Counted from the stretch's first letter, positions 16,599 through 25,561 are shown. The stretch: 64,000 nucleotides of DNA from a virus (IMGVR_UViG_3300024344_003321:33425-97424), one strand, 5' to 3'. The notes: generated by a model from the sequence alone, not told the origin. Numbers and translations are program-made.

Positions 16599-17509
16599 AA
16601 TGTTTAGTAACAGGTGGTGCAGGATTCATAGGAAGTAATCTTGTAGATAGACTAATTAAAGACAATCATGAAGTAATAATAATAGATGATTTGTCAACTG
16701 GTAAAGAAAAAAATATAAACCCAAAAGCTGAGTTTATGAAGGTTGATATATCAGATAATGATGATATGTTGAGTGGAGCACTTAAAGGTGTTGATGTTGT
16801 ATTTCATTTAGCAGCCAAGGCTCGTGTTCAACCATCAATTGAAAATCCAATTGAATTTCATAATACAAATGTTAATGGAACACTTAATTTATTAAAGGCG
16901 TGTGTAGATAACAATGTCAAACGATTTGTATTTAGTTCATCATCATCTGTTTATGGTGATGTTGAAAAGTTACCAACACCTGAATATCATCCACTTGACC
17001 CAATAAGTCCATACGCATTACAGAAATTAATTGGCGAACAATATTGTAAATTATTTTCAGAACTATATGATATAGAAACTGTATGTTTAAGATATTTCAA
17101 TGTGTATGGTGATGGTATGGATTTGACTAGCACATATAAATTAGTTATACCAATATTTACAGAACAGATACAAAATGGCAAACCAATGACTATTAGAGGT
17201 GACGGTGAACAAAGACGAGATTTTACACATATCGATGATGTAGTTGAAGCAAATATATTAGCAGGCTTTAATTCAAAGATACCTATTTTCAAATGTAAAG
17301 GTGATACTTTTAATATTGGGAATGGTGATAATAGGTCAGTCAATCAAATTGCAGATTTACTTGGTGATAATAAAATCAATGTTGAACCTGTAATTGAACC
17401 AATAGAAACATTGGCTGATAATAGTAAAGCGTTTATGGTGTTGGGTTGGAAACCAAAATTAATGATAAACGATTGGATACAGAAATGGAAGAAGGAGATG
17501 GGTATATGA
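16595..17509 (+). CDS. NAD-dependent nucleotide-sugar epimerase/dehydratase (extended SDR)
   Basis: 304 residues from ATG 16595 (ATGA overlap with the nuclease stop). Rossmann motif TGGAGFIGSN, then HLAAKARVQPS, SSSSSVYGD and the catalytic SPYALQK (YxxxK), then RYFNVYG and GDGEQRRDFTHIDDV. This is the GalE/WbpP/RmlB-type superfamily; the SSVYG and YFNVYG segments favour a UDP-sugar 4-epimerase. Substrate cannot be fixed. It is the first sugar gene before the large glycan cluster. Confidence 0.9.
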   Translation: MKCLVTGGAGFIGSNLVDRLIKDNHEVIIIDDLSTGKEKNINPKAEFMKVDISDNDDMLSGALKGVDVVFHLAAKARVQPSIENPIEFHNTNVNGTLNLLKACVDNNVKRFVFSSSSSVYGDVEKLPTPEYHPLDPISPYALQKLIGEQYCKLFSELYDIETVCLRYFNVYGDGMDLTSTYKLVIPIFTEQIQNGKPMTIRGDGEQRRDFTHIDDVVEANILAGFNSKIPIFKCKGDTFNIGNGDNRSVNQIADLLGDNKINVEPVIEPIETLADNSKAFMVLGWKPKLMINDWIQKWKKEMGI

Positions 17510-17907
17510 AAATTGGTATAGTTGGTAGTCGAATATATGAGAATAAAAAAAAGATAAAAGATTTTATATTTAAATTAAAACAAGAAAAGGGTGAGAATGT
17601 AATAATCGTAAGTGGTGGTTGTCCAGATGGTGCCGATAGGTATGCTAAGAAATACGCATTGGAATTTGGATTGCAGTATGAAGAATATCCACCATTTCAT
17701 GCACAGCATAATTTATATTGTGCATTACCTGAAACTTGTTATGGAAAGCAATATAGTGTTAGATATTTCTTTGCGAGGAATAAATTAATTGCTAAGAACA
17801 GTGATTATATAGTTGGTTTTATCCCAGAGGGTCATACTTCAAATGGTACAAATTCTACATTGAAGTATGCTCAGAAATTTGGAAAAAAAACTTTAATAAT
17901 TGATTAA
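17506..17907 (+). CDS. SLOG-family protein (DUF2493 / YspA-like)
   Basis: 133 residues from ATG 17506, with GAAGGAGA upstream and an ATGA overlap. The N-terminal KIGIVGSRIYE and the VSGGCPDGADRYAKKYA segment are the nucleotide-binding signatures of the SLOG superfamily, DUF2493 branch; FIPEGHTSNGTNSTLKYA follows the usual C-terminal plan. SLOG proteins bind nucleotides or nucleotide-derived ligands and occur in stress and defence systems. No partner effector domain is present. Function here unknown. Confidence 0.8.
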   Translation: MKIGIVGSRIYENKKKIKDFIFKLKQEKGENVIIVSGGCPDGADRYAKKYALEFGLQYEEYPPFHAQHNLYCALPETCYGKQYSVRYFFARNKLIAKNSDYIVGFIPEGHTSNGTNSTLKYAQKFGKKTLIID

Positions 17908-17971
17908 AAAATCGTTGTTTAGTGTGCTTGTGTTATATATATATACATATATACTAAATTAGGAGTAGGTT
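17908..17971 (+). promoter_or_regulatory. AT-rich gap with possible promoter
   Basis: A 64-base gap, one of few in the left half, contains TTGTTT near 17914 and a TATATATATATACATATATAC run at about 17936-17955, followed by TTAGGAG before the next start. It could hold a promoter for the sugar cluster, but no defined consensus is met and spacing is poor. Confidence 0.25.
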
Positions 17972-18166
17972 ATGGATAAAATGAAACTCACCTCAGTTAA
18001 GATTTTAAAATCGTTATATGATAAATTTAAACTTAAAACGGTTAATAGTAAAATGACATTACAAAAAATTACAAATAGGTCTTTATATATGTATCTCAAT
18101 GATGCTAAATTTAATGATGATGTAAATACAATGGATAAGTTAATAGTAAGTGGTAGTAATCTATAA
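17972..18166 (+). CDS. Small ribbon-helix-helix-like protein
   Basis: 64 residues. The order LTSVKILKSLYDKFK (strand then helix), SKMTLQKITNRSLYMYL (second helix) fits a ribbon-helix-helix DNA-binding fold like small CopG/Arc-type proteins in marine phages. GGAGTAGG precedes ATG 17972. As the first gene of the sugar cluster it might regulate it. Confidence is moderate because such short folds are easily mimicked. Confidence 0.6.
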   Translation: MDKMKLTSVKILKSLYDKFKLKTVNSKMTLQKITNRSLYMYLNDAKFNDDVNTMDKLIVSGSNL

Positions 18167-19558
18167 ATGGGAAAACAGATGAATAAAAAGAAAAAAATAC
18201 TATTTTTATCGGATGATATGCGAATGTTTAGTGGTGTTGCAGTCGTAAGTAAAGAATTGATTTTAGGGACAGTAGATACATTTGATTGGGTTCAAGTTGG
18301 GGCTGCAATAAAACATCCGGAAGAAAATAAAAAAATAGATATGTCGGATGTCATACGGGATATAACAGGTGTTCGAGATGCATCAGTAATGATTTATCCA
18401 ACAAGTGGTTATGGTAACCCAAATATGTTGCGTGAATTAATAAAAATAGAACAACCTGATGCTATTTTACACTTTACAGACCCTAGGTTTTGGATATGGT
18501 TATATGAAATGGAACATGAAGTTAGAACCAACATTCCTATATTTTATTATAATATATGGGACGATTTGCCAGACCCACATTATAATAGAGATTATTACAG
18601 GAGTTCTGATTTATTGATGTCAATATCAAAACAAACTTATGGTATTAATAAGCGAGTATTATCTGAGTATGGTTATAAAGATTGGCAACTTAAATATGTA
18701 CCACATGGTATCGACCATAAAAAATTTAATATAGTTGATAAAAATGACACAAAATTTAAAAAATTCCAAAATAAATTTGGGATAGATAAATACAAGTTTA
18801 AAGTATTATACTTGAATAGAAATATAAGACGAAAAAATCCAGGTGATGTGATTTTAGCGTATAAACACTTTATCGATTCATTACCAAAGGAAAAACGGGA
18901 TGAATGTGTTTTAATGTTTCACACTAACCCCGTTGATGACAATGGGACTGATTTAAAGGCAGTGCATACGGCATTAGCTAAGGACTGTAATGTTATTTTT
19001 ACTATGGATTATGACGGTACGGCATTCGATGACCAACAGATGAATTTTATATATAACTCGGCTGATGTGTATATAAATTTAGCATCAAATGAAGGGTTTG
19101 GATTAGGTTCGGCCGAATCATTGATGACAGGAACACCAATTGTTGTAAATGTTACAGGTGGGTTACAAGACCAATGTGGGTTCAAGGATGATAGTGGAAA
19201 TTATCTTACAGAAGATGATTATATATCATTGGGTTCAAATCATAGAGGCCAATATAAAGAACACGGTGAATGGGTAAAACCTGTGTTTCCAAGTAATATA
19301 AGTTTACAAGGGTCACCACTAACACCTTACATATTTGACGATAGAGCAAGTTATGAAGATGCTGGTGATGCATTGAAATACTGGTACGATGTTGGGTCAG
19401 ATAAACGAGGTCAATATGGTAAGTTGGGCCGTGAATATGTGTTGGATAATAGAATAGGTATGTCTGCAGAAAATATGTGTGGTAGGTTAGTTGAATCGAT
19501 AGAGCATTTATTTGAAAATTGGGTACCAAAAGATAAATTTATTTTGGAGGTTGTATGA
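18167..19558 (+). CDS. GT4-type glycosyltransferase
   Basis: 463 residues, GT-B fold. Opening segment ILFLSDDMRMFSGVA, mid-region YVPHGIDHKKF (the linker typical of GT4), VLYLNRNIRRKNP, and the donor-site helix NEGFGLGSAESLMTGTPIV with its E-x7-E pair. The protein is some 80 residues longer than usual GT4 enzymes because of inserts before the C-terminus. Start is ATG 18167 or the in-frame ATG 18179. It overlaps the next glycosyltransferase by 4 bases. Donor and acceptor unknown. Confidence 0.87.
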   Translation: MGKQMNKKKKILFLSDDMRMFSGVAVVSKELILGTVDTFDWVQVGAAIKHPEENKKIDMSDVIRDITGVRDASVMIYPTSGYGNPNMLRELIKIEQPDAILHFTDPRFWIWLYEMEHEVRTNIPIFYYNIWDDLPDPHYNRDYYRSSDLLMSISKQTYGINKRVLSEYGYKDWQLKYVPHGIDHKKFNIVDKNDTKFKKFQNKFGIDKYKFKVLYLNRNIRRKNPGDVILAYKHFIDSLPKEKRDECVLMFHTNPVDDNGTDLKAVHTALAKDCNVIFTMDYDGTAFDDQQMNFIYNSADVYINLASNEGFGLGSAESLMTGTPIVVNVTGGLQDQCGFKDDSGNYLTEDDYISLGSNHRGQYKEHGEWVKPVFPSNISLQGSPLTPYIFDDRASYEDAGDALKYWYDVGSDKRGQYGKLGREYVLDNRIGMSAENMCGRLVESIEHLFENWVPKDKFILEVV

Positions 19559-20910
19559 TAAAAAAACAATTACTTTTATGTGCTCCAGTATCAACTAGGA
19601 GTGGTTATGGTAGTCATTCACGCGATGTATTTCATGCATTACATTTAGTGGATAAATATGATATTAAAATATTAGATGTACCGTGGGGCGACTGTCCACG
19701 CAATGCACTCGATGTTAACAATGAGAATGACAAATTGGTAATTGACAATATTATGGTAGAACCTGTTTTAAAAAGTCAACCAGATATTTATATTGATTTA
19801 AGAATACCAAATGAATTTCAAACTTATGGTAAGATAAATATCGGGTTTACTGCTGGGATAGAAACAAACGCAGTATCAGTTAAATGGATTGATGGGTGCA
19901 ATAAAATGGATTTGAATATTGTACCATCTGAGCATTCAAGGAGGTCATTTATGGATACTAAATTTGATAAAATGGAAGAACATCAAGGTCAAGGTAGTGT
20001 AAAAGTAGGTGAAATATCATTGGAAAAACCAATGGAAGTTGTATTTGAAGGTGTACATGATGACATATATAAAAAAATTAATGTAAGTGACATTGATAAA
20101 AATATTTTAGATAAAATAAATAATACGGTTAAAGAAGATTTTGCATTTTTATTCGTAGGGCAATGGGTCAAAGGTAATTATGGTGAGGATAGAAAGGATA
20201 TTTTTAAATTGATTAAATTATTCCTTGAGTCGTTTGCTAATAAAAAGAAACGGCCTGCACTTGTATTAAAAACAAGTGGAGCTTCATTTTCAATAATGGA
20301 TTATGAACGGACCATTGAAAATATAAAAAGCGTGAAATCGAAGTTTCCAAATGATTGGGAATTACCAAATATCTATTTGATGCATGGTGAATTATCAGAT
20401 GTAGAAATGAATTGTTTATATAATCATCCAAAAATAAAATCGTTGGTGACATTTACCCATGGTGAGGGTTTTGGGAGGCCACTACTCGAAGCTTCGATGG
20501 TAGGGTTGCCAGTCATAGCTTCAGGTTGGAGTGGTCAAATGGATTTTTTAGATAGCGATAGGTCATTGTTATTGCAAGGGAAATTAGAACAGATACCGAA
20601 GTCTGCTAGATGGAAGGATATATTGATAGATGAGAGTAAATGGTTTGTGATTGATGAAAATCATGCATATGATGCGTTAATAGATATGCATCAAAATTAC
20701 TTTGAATATAAGCGAAAAGCTGATGCTTTAATGAATATAAATAGAGAAAAATATACATTGAAAAAAATGTCTATATTACTTGATTCAATTATAACTAAAG
20801 CAACAGAGGGTGTTCCATCTGAAACAAAGTTAAAATTGCCTAAATTGAAAAAATTAAAAACAAATAACGATGAGAAATCATTGAAATTACCTAAATTAAA
20901 GAGAGTGTAA
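19555..20910 (+). CDS. GT4-type glycosyltransferase with Lys-Leu-Pro repeat tail
   Basis: 451 residues. Opening APVSTRSGYGSHSRD, donor-site segment HGEGFGRPLLEASMVGLPVIAS, and the acceptor linker VPSEHSRRSF identify a GT-B glycosyltransferase. The last 30 residues are a basic tail with two LKLPKLKK-type repeats (near residues 425-451), separated by TNNDEK; a weaker LNLPD ends the next gene's product. The tail could be a docking peptide. GGAGG precedes ATG 19555, which overlaps the previous stop. Confidence 0.85.
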   Translation: MIKKQLLLCAPVSTRSGYGSHSRDVFHALHLVDKYDIKILDVPWGDCPRNALDVNNENDKLVIDNIMVEPVLKSQPDIYIDLRIPNEFQTYGKINIGFTAGIETNAVSVKWIDGCNKMDLNIVPSEHSRRSFMDTKFDKMEEHQGQGSVKVGEISLEKPMEVVFEGVHDDIYKKINVSDIDKNILDKINNTVKEDFAFLFVGQWVKGNYGEDRKDIFKLIKLFLESFANKKKRPALVLKTSGASFSIMDYERTIENIKSVKSKFPNDWELPNIYLMHGELSDVEMNCLYNHPKIKSLVTFTHGEGFGRPLLEASMVGLPVIASGWSGQMDFLDSDRSLLLQGKLEQIPKSARWKDILIDESKWFVIDENHAYDALIDMHQNYFEYKRKADALMNINREKYTLKKMSILLDSIITKATEGVPSETKLKLPKLKKLKTNNDEKSLKLPKLKRV

Positions 20911-20912
20911 GT

Positions 20913-21371
20913 ATGGAAATAAAAATAGATTGTACATTATGTAAAAGTAAACGGAGTATATTTTTACTACCAGAGGATAAATTAAAGACAATGCAATGTC
21001 TAAGTTGTGGGTATGCAAGTTCCGATAGATACTTAGGTGAGCAGGCAGAAAATGAAGTTTATAATTCATTGACATCTGAAATGAAGAAGATGGCTATATT
21101 TGAATCCAATCGAACTTGGGTACCATCTTTATTAACTTTGCCTGGAGGTGTATTGGCTCCAATCTATGTTGAGGATGTATTGTTCTGGTCAGTTGTTCCA
21201 GCAGTAGATATTCCTGAAGATGAACAAAAAAATTACCCTGATGGAAATGGTGGTTATTATGAACGAAAATATGATAATAACAATACACAATTATTTAATA
21301 AATTCGCTGAAGCATTAAAGGAAGTTACTACCAATACAGCTTCTGAACCAAAATTAAATTTACCCGATTAA
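20913..21371 (+). CDS. Unknown protein with N-terminal zinc ribbon
   Basis: 152 residues. CTLCKSKRS and CLSCGYASS near the N-terminus form a four-Cys ribbon; the rest is acidic with a PGGVLAPIYVEDVLFWSVVP segment and ends EPKLNLPD, echoing the LPKL tail of the previous gene product. Two bases separate it from the upstream glycosyltransferase. No function can be assigned. Confidence 0.7.
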   Translation: MEIKIDCTLCKSKRSIFLLPEDKLKTMQCLSCGYASSDRYLGEQAENEVYNSLTSEMKKMAIFESNRTWVPSLLTLPGGVLAPIYVEDVLFWSVVPAVDIPEDEQKNYPDGNGGYYERKYDNNNTQLFNKFAEALKEVTTNTASEPKLNLPD

Positions 21372-21376
21372 TACTG

Positions 21377-21973
21377 ATGGCAAATAAAAAATTAAATCAT
21401 AATCGTAGGATATTGGGTAGAGAAGGTATTGCTAAATATGATTTAGTCCCAGGTATGATTATAAATTTTAATTATTCTAAACCAAATGTGCAAGATAAAA
21501 ATCCACTCGTATTATTGTTGGGTGTGGATAATACAACTAATTCAATACATTGCATTAATTTTAATTATTTATATGAGGCCGATGTCCAACATTTATTTGA
21601 TGCAATAAGTAAGCGAGTTAATGTGCAGGTCAGTGATGTGAGTGGTCAAATGAAGTCCACGATTACTGATGGTGGTGTAGCTCATATAGATTATTCTAAT
21701 AAAGTTGATACATATAAATTATATGAACTCGTTATAAAACCTACATTGATGATTAAACCAAGGACAAAAAATTGCTATAGGACATATAAAATATCCAATA
21801 TTCGTAATTTATCGTTAATTAATTATAGATTTGATGTTATAGAGAAAAAAGCCCGTAAAGATGCTAACCTCACTAATTATGCATTAAAATCTGCAGAATT
21901 ATTTAAAGCGTTAATTGAACAGGAAATGGAAGTGCAGACGGATAATGTTCCTCCATCATATAAGGATAAATAA
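21377..21973 (+). CDS. Unknown conserved-looking phage protein
   Basis: 198 residues. LVPGMIINFNYSKP, then PLVLLLGVDN and IHCINFNYL give a pattern (G.I..F.Y, PLV..LG, GINxxYL) found in T4-like phage proteins of unknown role that may be virion or DNA-end proteins. A basic helical stretch lies near residue 155. Not a glycosyltransferase, so it interrupts the sugar cluster. ATACTGATGG precedes the start; the ribosome site is weak. Confidence 0.65.
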   Translation: MANKKLNHNRRILGREGIAKYDLVPGMIINFNYSKPNVQDKNPLVLLLGVDNTTNSIHCINFNYLYEADVQHLFDAISKRVNVQVSDVSGQMKSTITDGGVAHIDYSNKVDTYKLYELVIKPTLMIKPRTKNCYRTYKISNIRNLSLINYRFDVIEKKARKDANLTNYALKSAELFKALIEQEMEVQTDNVPPSYKDK

Positions 21974-21975
21974 AA

Positions 21976-22494
21976 ATGAAAATATCATACGCTATATTAA
22001 CACATAATGAAACACAATCCTTAATGGATTTAATTAATTTCCTTGTGGAATATAAGGATGATGAGGATGAAATTATAATACTCGATGATTATTCGGATAA
22101 TGAAGAAACGAAAAAAATATTGGACGCTACAGTTTCAGTTTATGATATTATATTTGAACAACGGCATTTATTAGGTGATTTTGCGGGTCAAAAAAATCAT
22201 TTAAAAAATATGTGTTCTGGTGATTATATTTTTAATTTAGATGCTGATGAACTCCCACATAAAAAACTTATAAAATCATTAAAACCAATATTAGAAGCAA
22301 ATCCGGCAGTTGATTTATACTGGGTACCGAGAATTAATACAGTAGAGGGTATAACACAAGAACATATACTTGCATGGCATTGGAGTATAGGACATTTAGA
22401 TAGTATGAAACATACTAAAGTATTAGACACAAATTCGGATGAATATAAATTATTGGAAAAATATAATTTAATTATTGAAGAAAAAGATGTTTAA
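21976..22494 (+). CDS. GT2 glycosyltransferase, 5' fragment of a gene split by a homing endonuclease
   Basis: 172 residues ending at a TAA before the GT2 domain is complete. The N-terminal GT-A fold is present: ISYAILTHNETQSL, IIILDDYSDNEETK and the DXD motif FNLDADELP, followed by LYWVPRINTVEGITQEH. The expected continuation (INWPHDYQGRIW..., NKxHE-type segment) is found 0.8 kb on at 23304-23546 in another frame. A homing endonuclease lies between the halves. The break is next to an A-run (GAAGAAAAAG), so a frameshift as well as the insertion may be involved. Could be a pseudogene or a split two-chain enzyme. Confidence 0.75.
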   Translation: MKISYAILTHNETQSLMDLINFLVEYKDDEDEIIILDDYSDNEETKKILDATVSVYDIIFEQRHLLGDFAGQKNHLKNMCSGDYIFNLDADELPHKKLIKSLKPILEANPAVDLYWVPRINTVEGITQEHILAWHWSIGHLDSMKHTKVLDTNSDEYKLLEKYNLIIEEKDV

Positions 22495-22519
22495 TTCTAT
22501 ATTTATATTAGGTACTAAT

Positions 22520-22547
22520 TGTCAGGGAAGGATTTATATGAATAGAC
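22520..22547 (+). repeat. Left copy of partial target-site duplication flanking the homing endonuclease
   Basis: 28 bases matching 23355-23382 at 21 of 28 positions. Both encode a (C/Y)QGRI(Y/W)xNR peptide of the GT2 gene, so the endonuclease start region carries a decayed copy of the host gene sequence it interrupts. The endonuclease ATG at 22538 lies inside it. Confidence 0.6.
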
Positions 22548-23353
22548 AATGGAAAAGAAATTGTCCAGAATGTAATAAAGAAATTACTTATACTCAAAAA
22601 TATAGTAGAGATGATGCTGAACAAAAAAACAGAAAATGTCAGAAATGTGGATGTGGTTGGTCTAAAGGATTAACCAAAGATACTTCACCTTCATTGATGG
22701 GAATGAGTAAAAAAGTTTCTAAAGCTATGGTAGAATATAGAAAAACGGCACCACCGTGGAATAAAGGATTGACTCGTGAAACTAATGAAATATTAGCTAA
22801 AATGGGTGACAATCATAAAGGATTTGTACATACTGAAAATACGAAAAAACTAATATCTAAAGCTTCTATTGAGCATTGGAAAGATACTGAATATAGGGAA
22901 AAAGTTATAAAAAACGCTACAATAGGAATAAGAAAAGCATATGCTGAGGGTAGAGTAAAATATCCTATAAATAGAGATACTAAACCAGAATTAGCAGTGA
23001 TGGGAGTGTTGGATGATATGGAAATAAAATATATAAAACAATATCCTATTTGGTCATCTTATCCCAGAACTGAAAAGACTGTTAGATTTTACGATTTTTA
23101 TTTAACAGATTATAATAAAATAATTGAAGTACATGGTGATTACTGGCACGCTAATCCAACTAAATATTTAGATAGAAATAATTTATCACAAATACAAAAA
23201 GAAACGGTTGTAAATGATGCAGACAAAGTTAAAAGAGCTATGGATGTTGGAAAGGAAGTTTTTGTTATTTGGGAAGAACATACAAAAGATAAAGAGGTGT
23301 TATATGAAAAAATTAGTTACATTTTACAAACCACTAATAAATTGGCCACATGA
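22538..23353 (+). CDS. Homing endonuclease: zinc finger, NUMOD3 repeats, Vsr-like (EDxHD) nuclease domain
   Basis: 271 residues from ATG 22538 (GGAAGG upstream). The N-terminus has a Cys pair CPEC and a later CQKCGC, forming a zinc finger. Two NUMOD3-type DNA-binding motifs follow: GWSKGLTKDTSPSL and PPWNKGLTRETNEIL with HTENTKKLISKASIEHW. The C-terminal half is a Vsr/PD-(D/E)XK-like nuclease: TKPELAVMGVLDDM, VRFYDFYLTDYNKIIEVHG then DYWHANP. This matches the EDxHD class of free-standing homing enzymes. It splits a GT2 gene. There is no room for a group I intron core, so it is probably free-standing. Confidence 0.85.
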   Translation: MNRQWKRNCPECNKEITYTQKYSRDDAEQKNRKCQKCGCGWSKGLTKDTSPSLMGMSKKVSKAMVEYRKTAPPWNKGLTRETNEILAKMGDNHKGFVHTENTKKLISKASIEHWKDTEYREKVIKNATIGIRKAYAEGRVKYPINRDTKPELAVMGVLDDMEIKYIKQYPIWSSYPRTEKTVRFYDFYLTDYNKIIEVHGDYWHANPTKYLDRNNLSQIQKETVVNDADKVKRAMDVGKEVFVIWEEHTKDKEVLYEKISYILQTTNKLAT

Positions 23354-23546
23354 TTATCAGGGTAGGATTTGGAAAAACAGACCAAATATCAGATGGGAAA
23401 AACCAGTCCACGAAACTTTGGTTGGTTATAAAGAGTATTCACATTTACCAGCTCAAGATGAATTTGCAATATATCACCATAAGGACATAAAACGCCAAGA
23501 ACAGCAGAATGAAAAATATTATAACATTATAAATGATAAAAATTAA
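23304..23546 (+). CDS. GT2 glycosyltransferase, 3' fragment of the split gene
   Basis: 80 residues, ATG at 23304 with AGAGGTG upstream, nested in the end of the endonuclease gene. LINWPHDYQGRIWKNRP, then IRWEKPVHETLVGY and FAIYHHKDIKRQEQQNEKYY, is the acceptor-side end of GT2 enzymes of this type (vHExlxG, then H.k). Together with 21976-22494 it would give about 250 residues, a normal GT2 size. Its own ribosome site and start suggest it could still be made as a separate chain. Confidence 0.7.
   Translation: MKKLVTFYKPLINWPHDYQGRIWKNRPNIRWEKPVHETLVGYKEYSHLPAQDEFAIYHHKDIKRQEQQNEKYYNIINDKN
23355..23382 (+). repeat. Right copy of the duplication flanking the homing endonuclease
   Basis: Partner of 22520-22547 (21 of 28 identical). 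It lies in the frame of the GT2 3' fragment, immediately after the endonuclease stop at 23353, and encodes YQGRIWKNR. Confidence 0.6.
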
Positions 23547-24558
23547 ATTATTAGAAAAAAATATACATCGGAACGAAACTACATTTAGACCATTTATTTT
23601 TGCTCAAAATTATTTAAAGGAAATAGGGATTGAGTTTACAGATGGCGATTCGTATGATTATGCATGGGTCGGTCAAGCAAGCATTATAGATAAAAAAAAA
23701 TCACTTAAGGAATCAATAGACGGTGGGTTGGAATTTATTTCAAGGATAACTGGTGATTACATGATAATTGACGGGCAGGATTCTACATCTTTAATTGGAG
23801 CTATTGATGTGTTTAGGGAATCTAATGCTAAGCTATTTCTTAAAAATTCATATCTTAAAGATTTTGATTTGTATAAAAAAGGTTGGGCAAATGGTAGAAT
23901 GTATTGGGGTATAGGTGAATATTCAGTCCCTGATATTGATATGATGAAGTCAAAAATGAAGTTATCTGGATGCAATTGGTTATCAACAATTCAACCGAAT
24001 TGGTATGATTATAAACACATAGAAAAAAAATATGATATATCTTGTATGTTTGGATTTCCAACAAAAACCAAAGTATATGAACATGAATTATGCCAAACGG
24101 ATTATTATGATAAGCATAGAAAGGAATTACTGAACATATTAGGTGATAAATATAATATTGCAAAATTAGATGGTGGTAAGCGTGTATCGCAGAATGAGTA
24201 TTATAAAAAAATGTATAGCTCAAAAATAATAATGGCACCATATGGTTATGGTGAAATGGCACCAAGAGATTTAGAATCTGCTATGTTTGGTAGTGTATTA
24301 GTAAAACCAGATTTAAGTTATATAGAAACTGTACCAAATATTTATCTTGATTCATATAGCTATATTTCCGTAACTTATGATTGGTCGAATATTATAGAAA
24401 AAATTGATATGATATTAGCTGATTATGAAAATATAAGGGAACGATTAGTTAAAAATATGAGAAATGAATTTGATAGAGCAAATAATTATGAGAATTTTGC
24501 AGTACATCTGTATAATATATTTAGTCAATTAGAGGGGGTGAGTGTTGAATATGCGTAA
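23533..24558 (+). CDS. GT-B glycosyltransferase, exostosin/CgeB-like
   Basis: 341 residues. The C-terminal donor region reads MAPYGYGEMAPRDLESAMFGSVLVKPD, the layout of exostosin- and CgeB-like glycosyltransferases, in which an acidic residue contacts the nucleotide sugar. The N-terminal half is divergent, with YDYAWVGQAS and ITGDYMIIDGQDS. It overlaps the GT2 3' fragment by 14 bases and the next gene by 8. Donor unknown. Confidence 0.75.
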   Translation: MIKIKLLEKNIHRNETTFRPFIFAQNYLKEIGIEFTDGDSYDYAWVGQASIIDKKKSLKESIDGGLEFISRITGDYMIIDGQDSTSLIGAIDVFRESNAKLFLKNSYLKDFDLYKKGWANGRMYWGIGEYSVPDIDMMKSKMKLSGCNWLSTIQPNWYDYKHIEKKYDISCMFGFPTKTKVYEHELCQTDYYDKHRKELLNILGDKYNIAKLDGGKRVSQNEYYKKMYSSKIIMAPYGYGEMAPRDLESAMFGSVLVKPDLSYIETVPNIYLDSYSYISVTYDWSNIIEKIDMILADYENIRERLVKNMRNEFDRANNYENFAVHLYNIFSQLEGVSVEYA

Positions 24559-25561
24559 ATTAATAGTATTTGGGCCATGGTGTGGTGAGTTTTGTTATGA
24601 ATTAAGTTGGTGGATTCCTGAAATTAGAAAAATAAAGAATGATAATTATTCAGATTGGGATGCAATAGCTGTTGGTTTCAATGGTCGTCAAGTTTTATAT
24701 GAGGATTTTACTATTGGTTATATATCATATCCAAAAGATGTTGATGATAAATTATTATATCCTGCTACTTACGGTGAGCATATAGCGGGTGGTGGTGATG
24801 TAGTACCAGATTTTTTAATAGATTTTGTCAACGAAAAATTAAATTCTATTAAAGATAATTATGACCATATAGAAGTATATTATCCAGGGATTTATCCAAT
24901 AACAGCAGAGCGAACTTTATCAGAGCAACCATATGGGATTTATAAACATTATACTGCATCACCAAGAATATATAATAAAATAAGAACACAACTAAATGAT
25001 TATTTTGATAATGATAGGAAAACTATTGCAATAATGGCTCGTATTCGGACACGATATGGCAATACATGTAAACTCGATTGGAACCCAACTCATTGGGAAA
25101 CATTAGTGGATATGATTATAAATAAATTGCATGTTAATGTTGTGATGATAGGTATAGCTAGGAAGCCGGATAGTAGTGCAGGCGGGGGCTTGACATTGTC
25201 AGATACAGAGGTATATGAGAAAAATAAAGATTATATTATGCCAATATCATTTAGTGGAGCTGATTCAGTTGAAGAACAGATTGCTTTATTACAATTAACA
25301 GAATGTAGTATATATGGCTCATCAGGGACAGCAGTGTTCCCATTTTTTATAAAAGATGCACCTTCATTTACTCAGCAGACTGTTGAGGAAGGATATAGAT
25401 TAAAATTTAAATGGGAAAGAGAATTAACAAATAATTTAAAAAATATCAAAGTGTTTGATAAATATAATAATTTTGATATTTATGATTCCTCACCTGAGGA
25501 GTTATTCGATGAATTTAAACGGTTTTATGAAAAAATAGATGAAGGATTATGCTATGAATAA
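24551..25561 (+). CDS. Probable glycosyltransferase (GEFCYEL type)
   Basis: 336 residues from ATG 24551; GTG 24542 is a possible earlier start, with GAGGGGGTG just before it. FGPWCGEFCYELSWWIPEI is a segment seen in phage and capsule proteins with a GT-B-like fold. TIAIMARIRTRYGN and the C-terminal STAVFPFFIKDAPS follow the pattern of donor binding. Heptosyltransferase or fucosyltransferase-like relatives are the closest idea; the exact family is not secure. Confidence 0.65.
   Translation: MRKLIVFGPWCGEFCYELSWWIPEIRKIKNDNYSDWDAIAVGFNGRQVLYEDFTIGYISYPKDVDDKLLYPATYGEHIAGGGDVVPDFLIDFVNEKLNSIKDNYDHIEVYYPGIYPITAERTLSEQPYGIYKHYTASPRIYNKIRTQLNDYFDNDRKTIAIMARIRTRYGNTCKLDWNPTHWETLVDMIINKLHVNVVMIGIARKPDSSAGGGLTLSDTEVYEKNKDYIMPISFSGADSVEEQIALLQLTECSIYGSSGTAVFPFFIKDAPSFTQQTVEEGYRLKFKWERELTNNLKNIKVFDKYNNFDIYDSSPEELFDEFKRFYEKIDEGLCYE

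Noticed and set aside
22494-23355. Group I intron with an endonuclease inside the GT2 gene
   Set aside because: The endonuclease frame fills nearly the whole interval, leaving no space for a ribozyme core; no P7-type pairing was evident.
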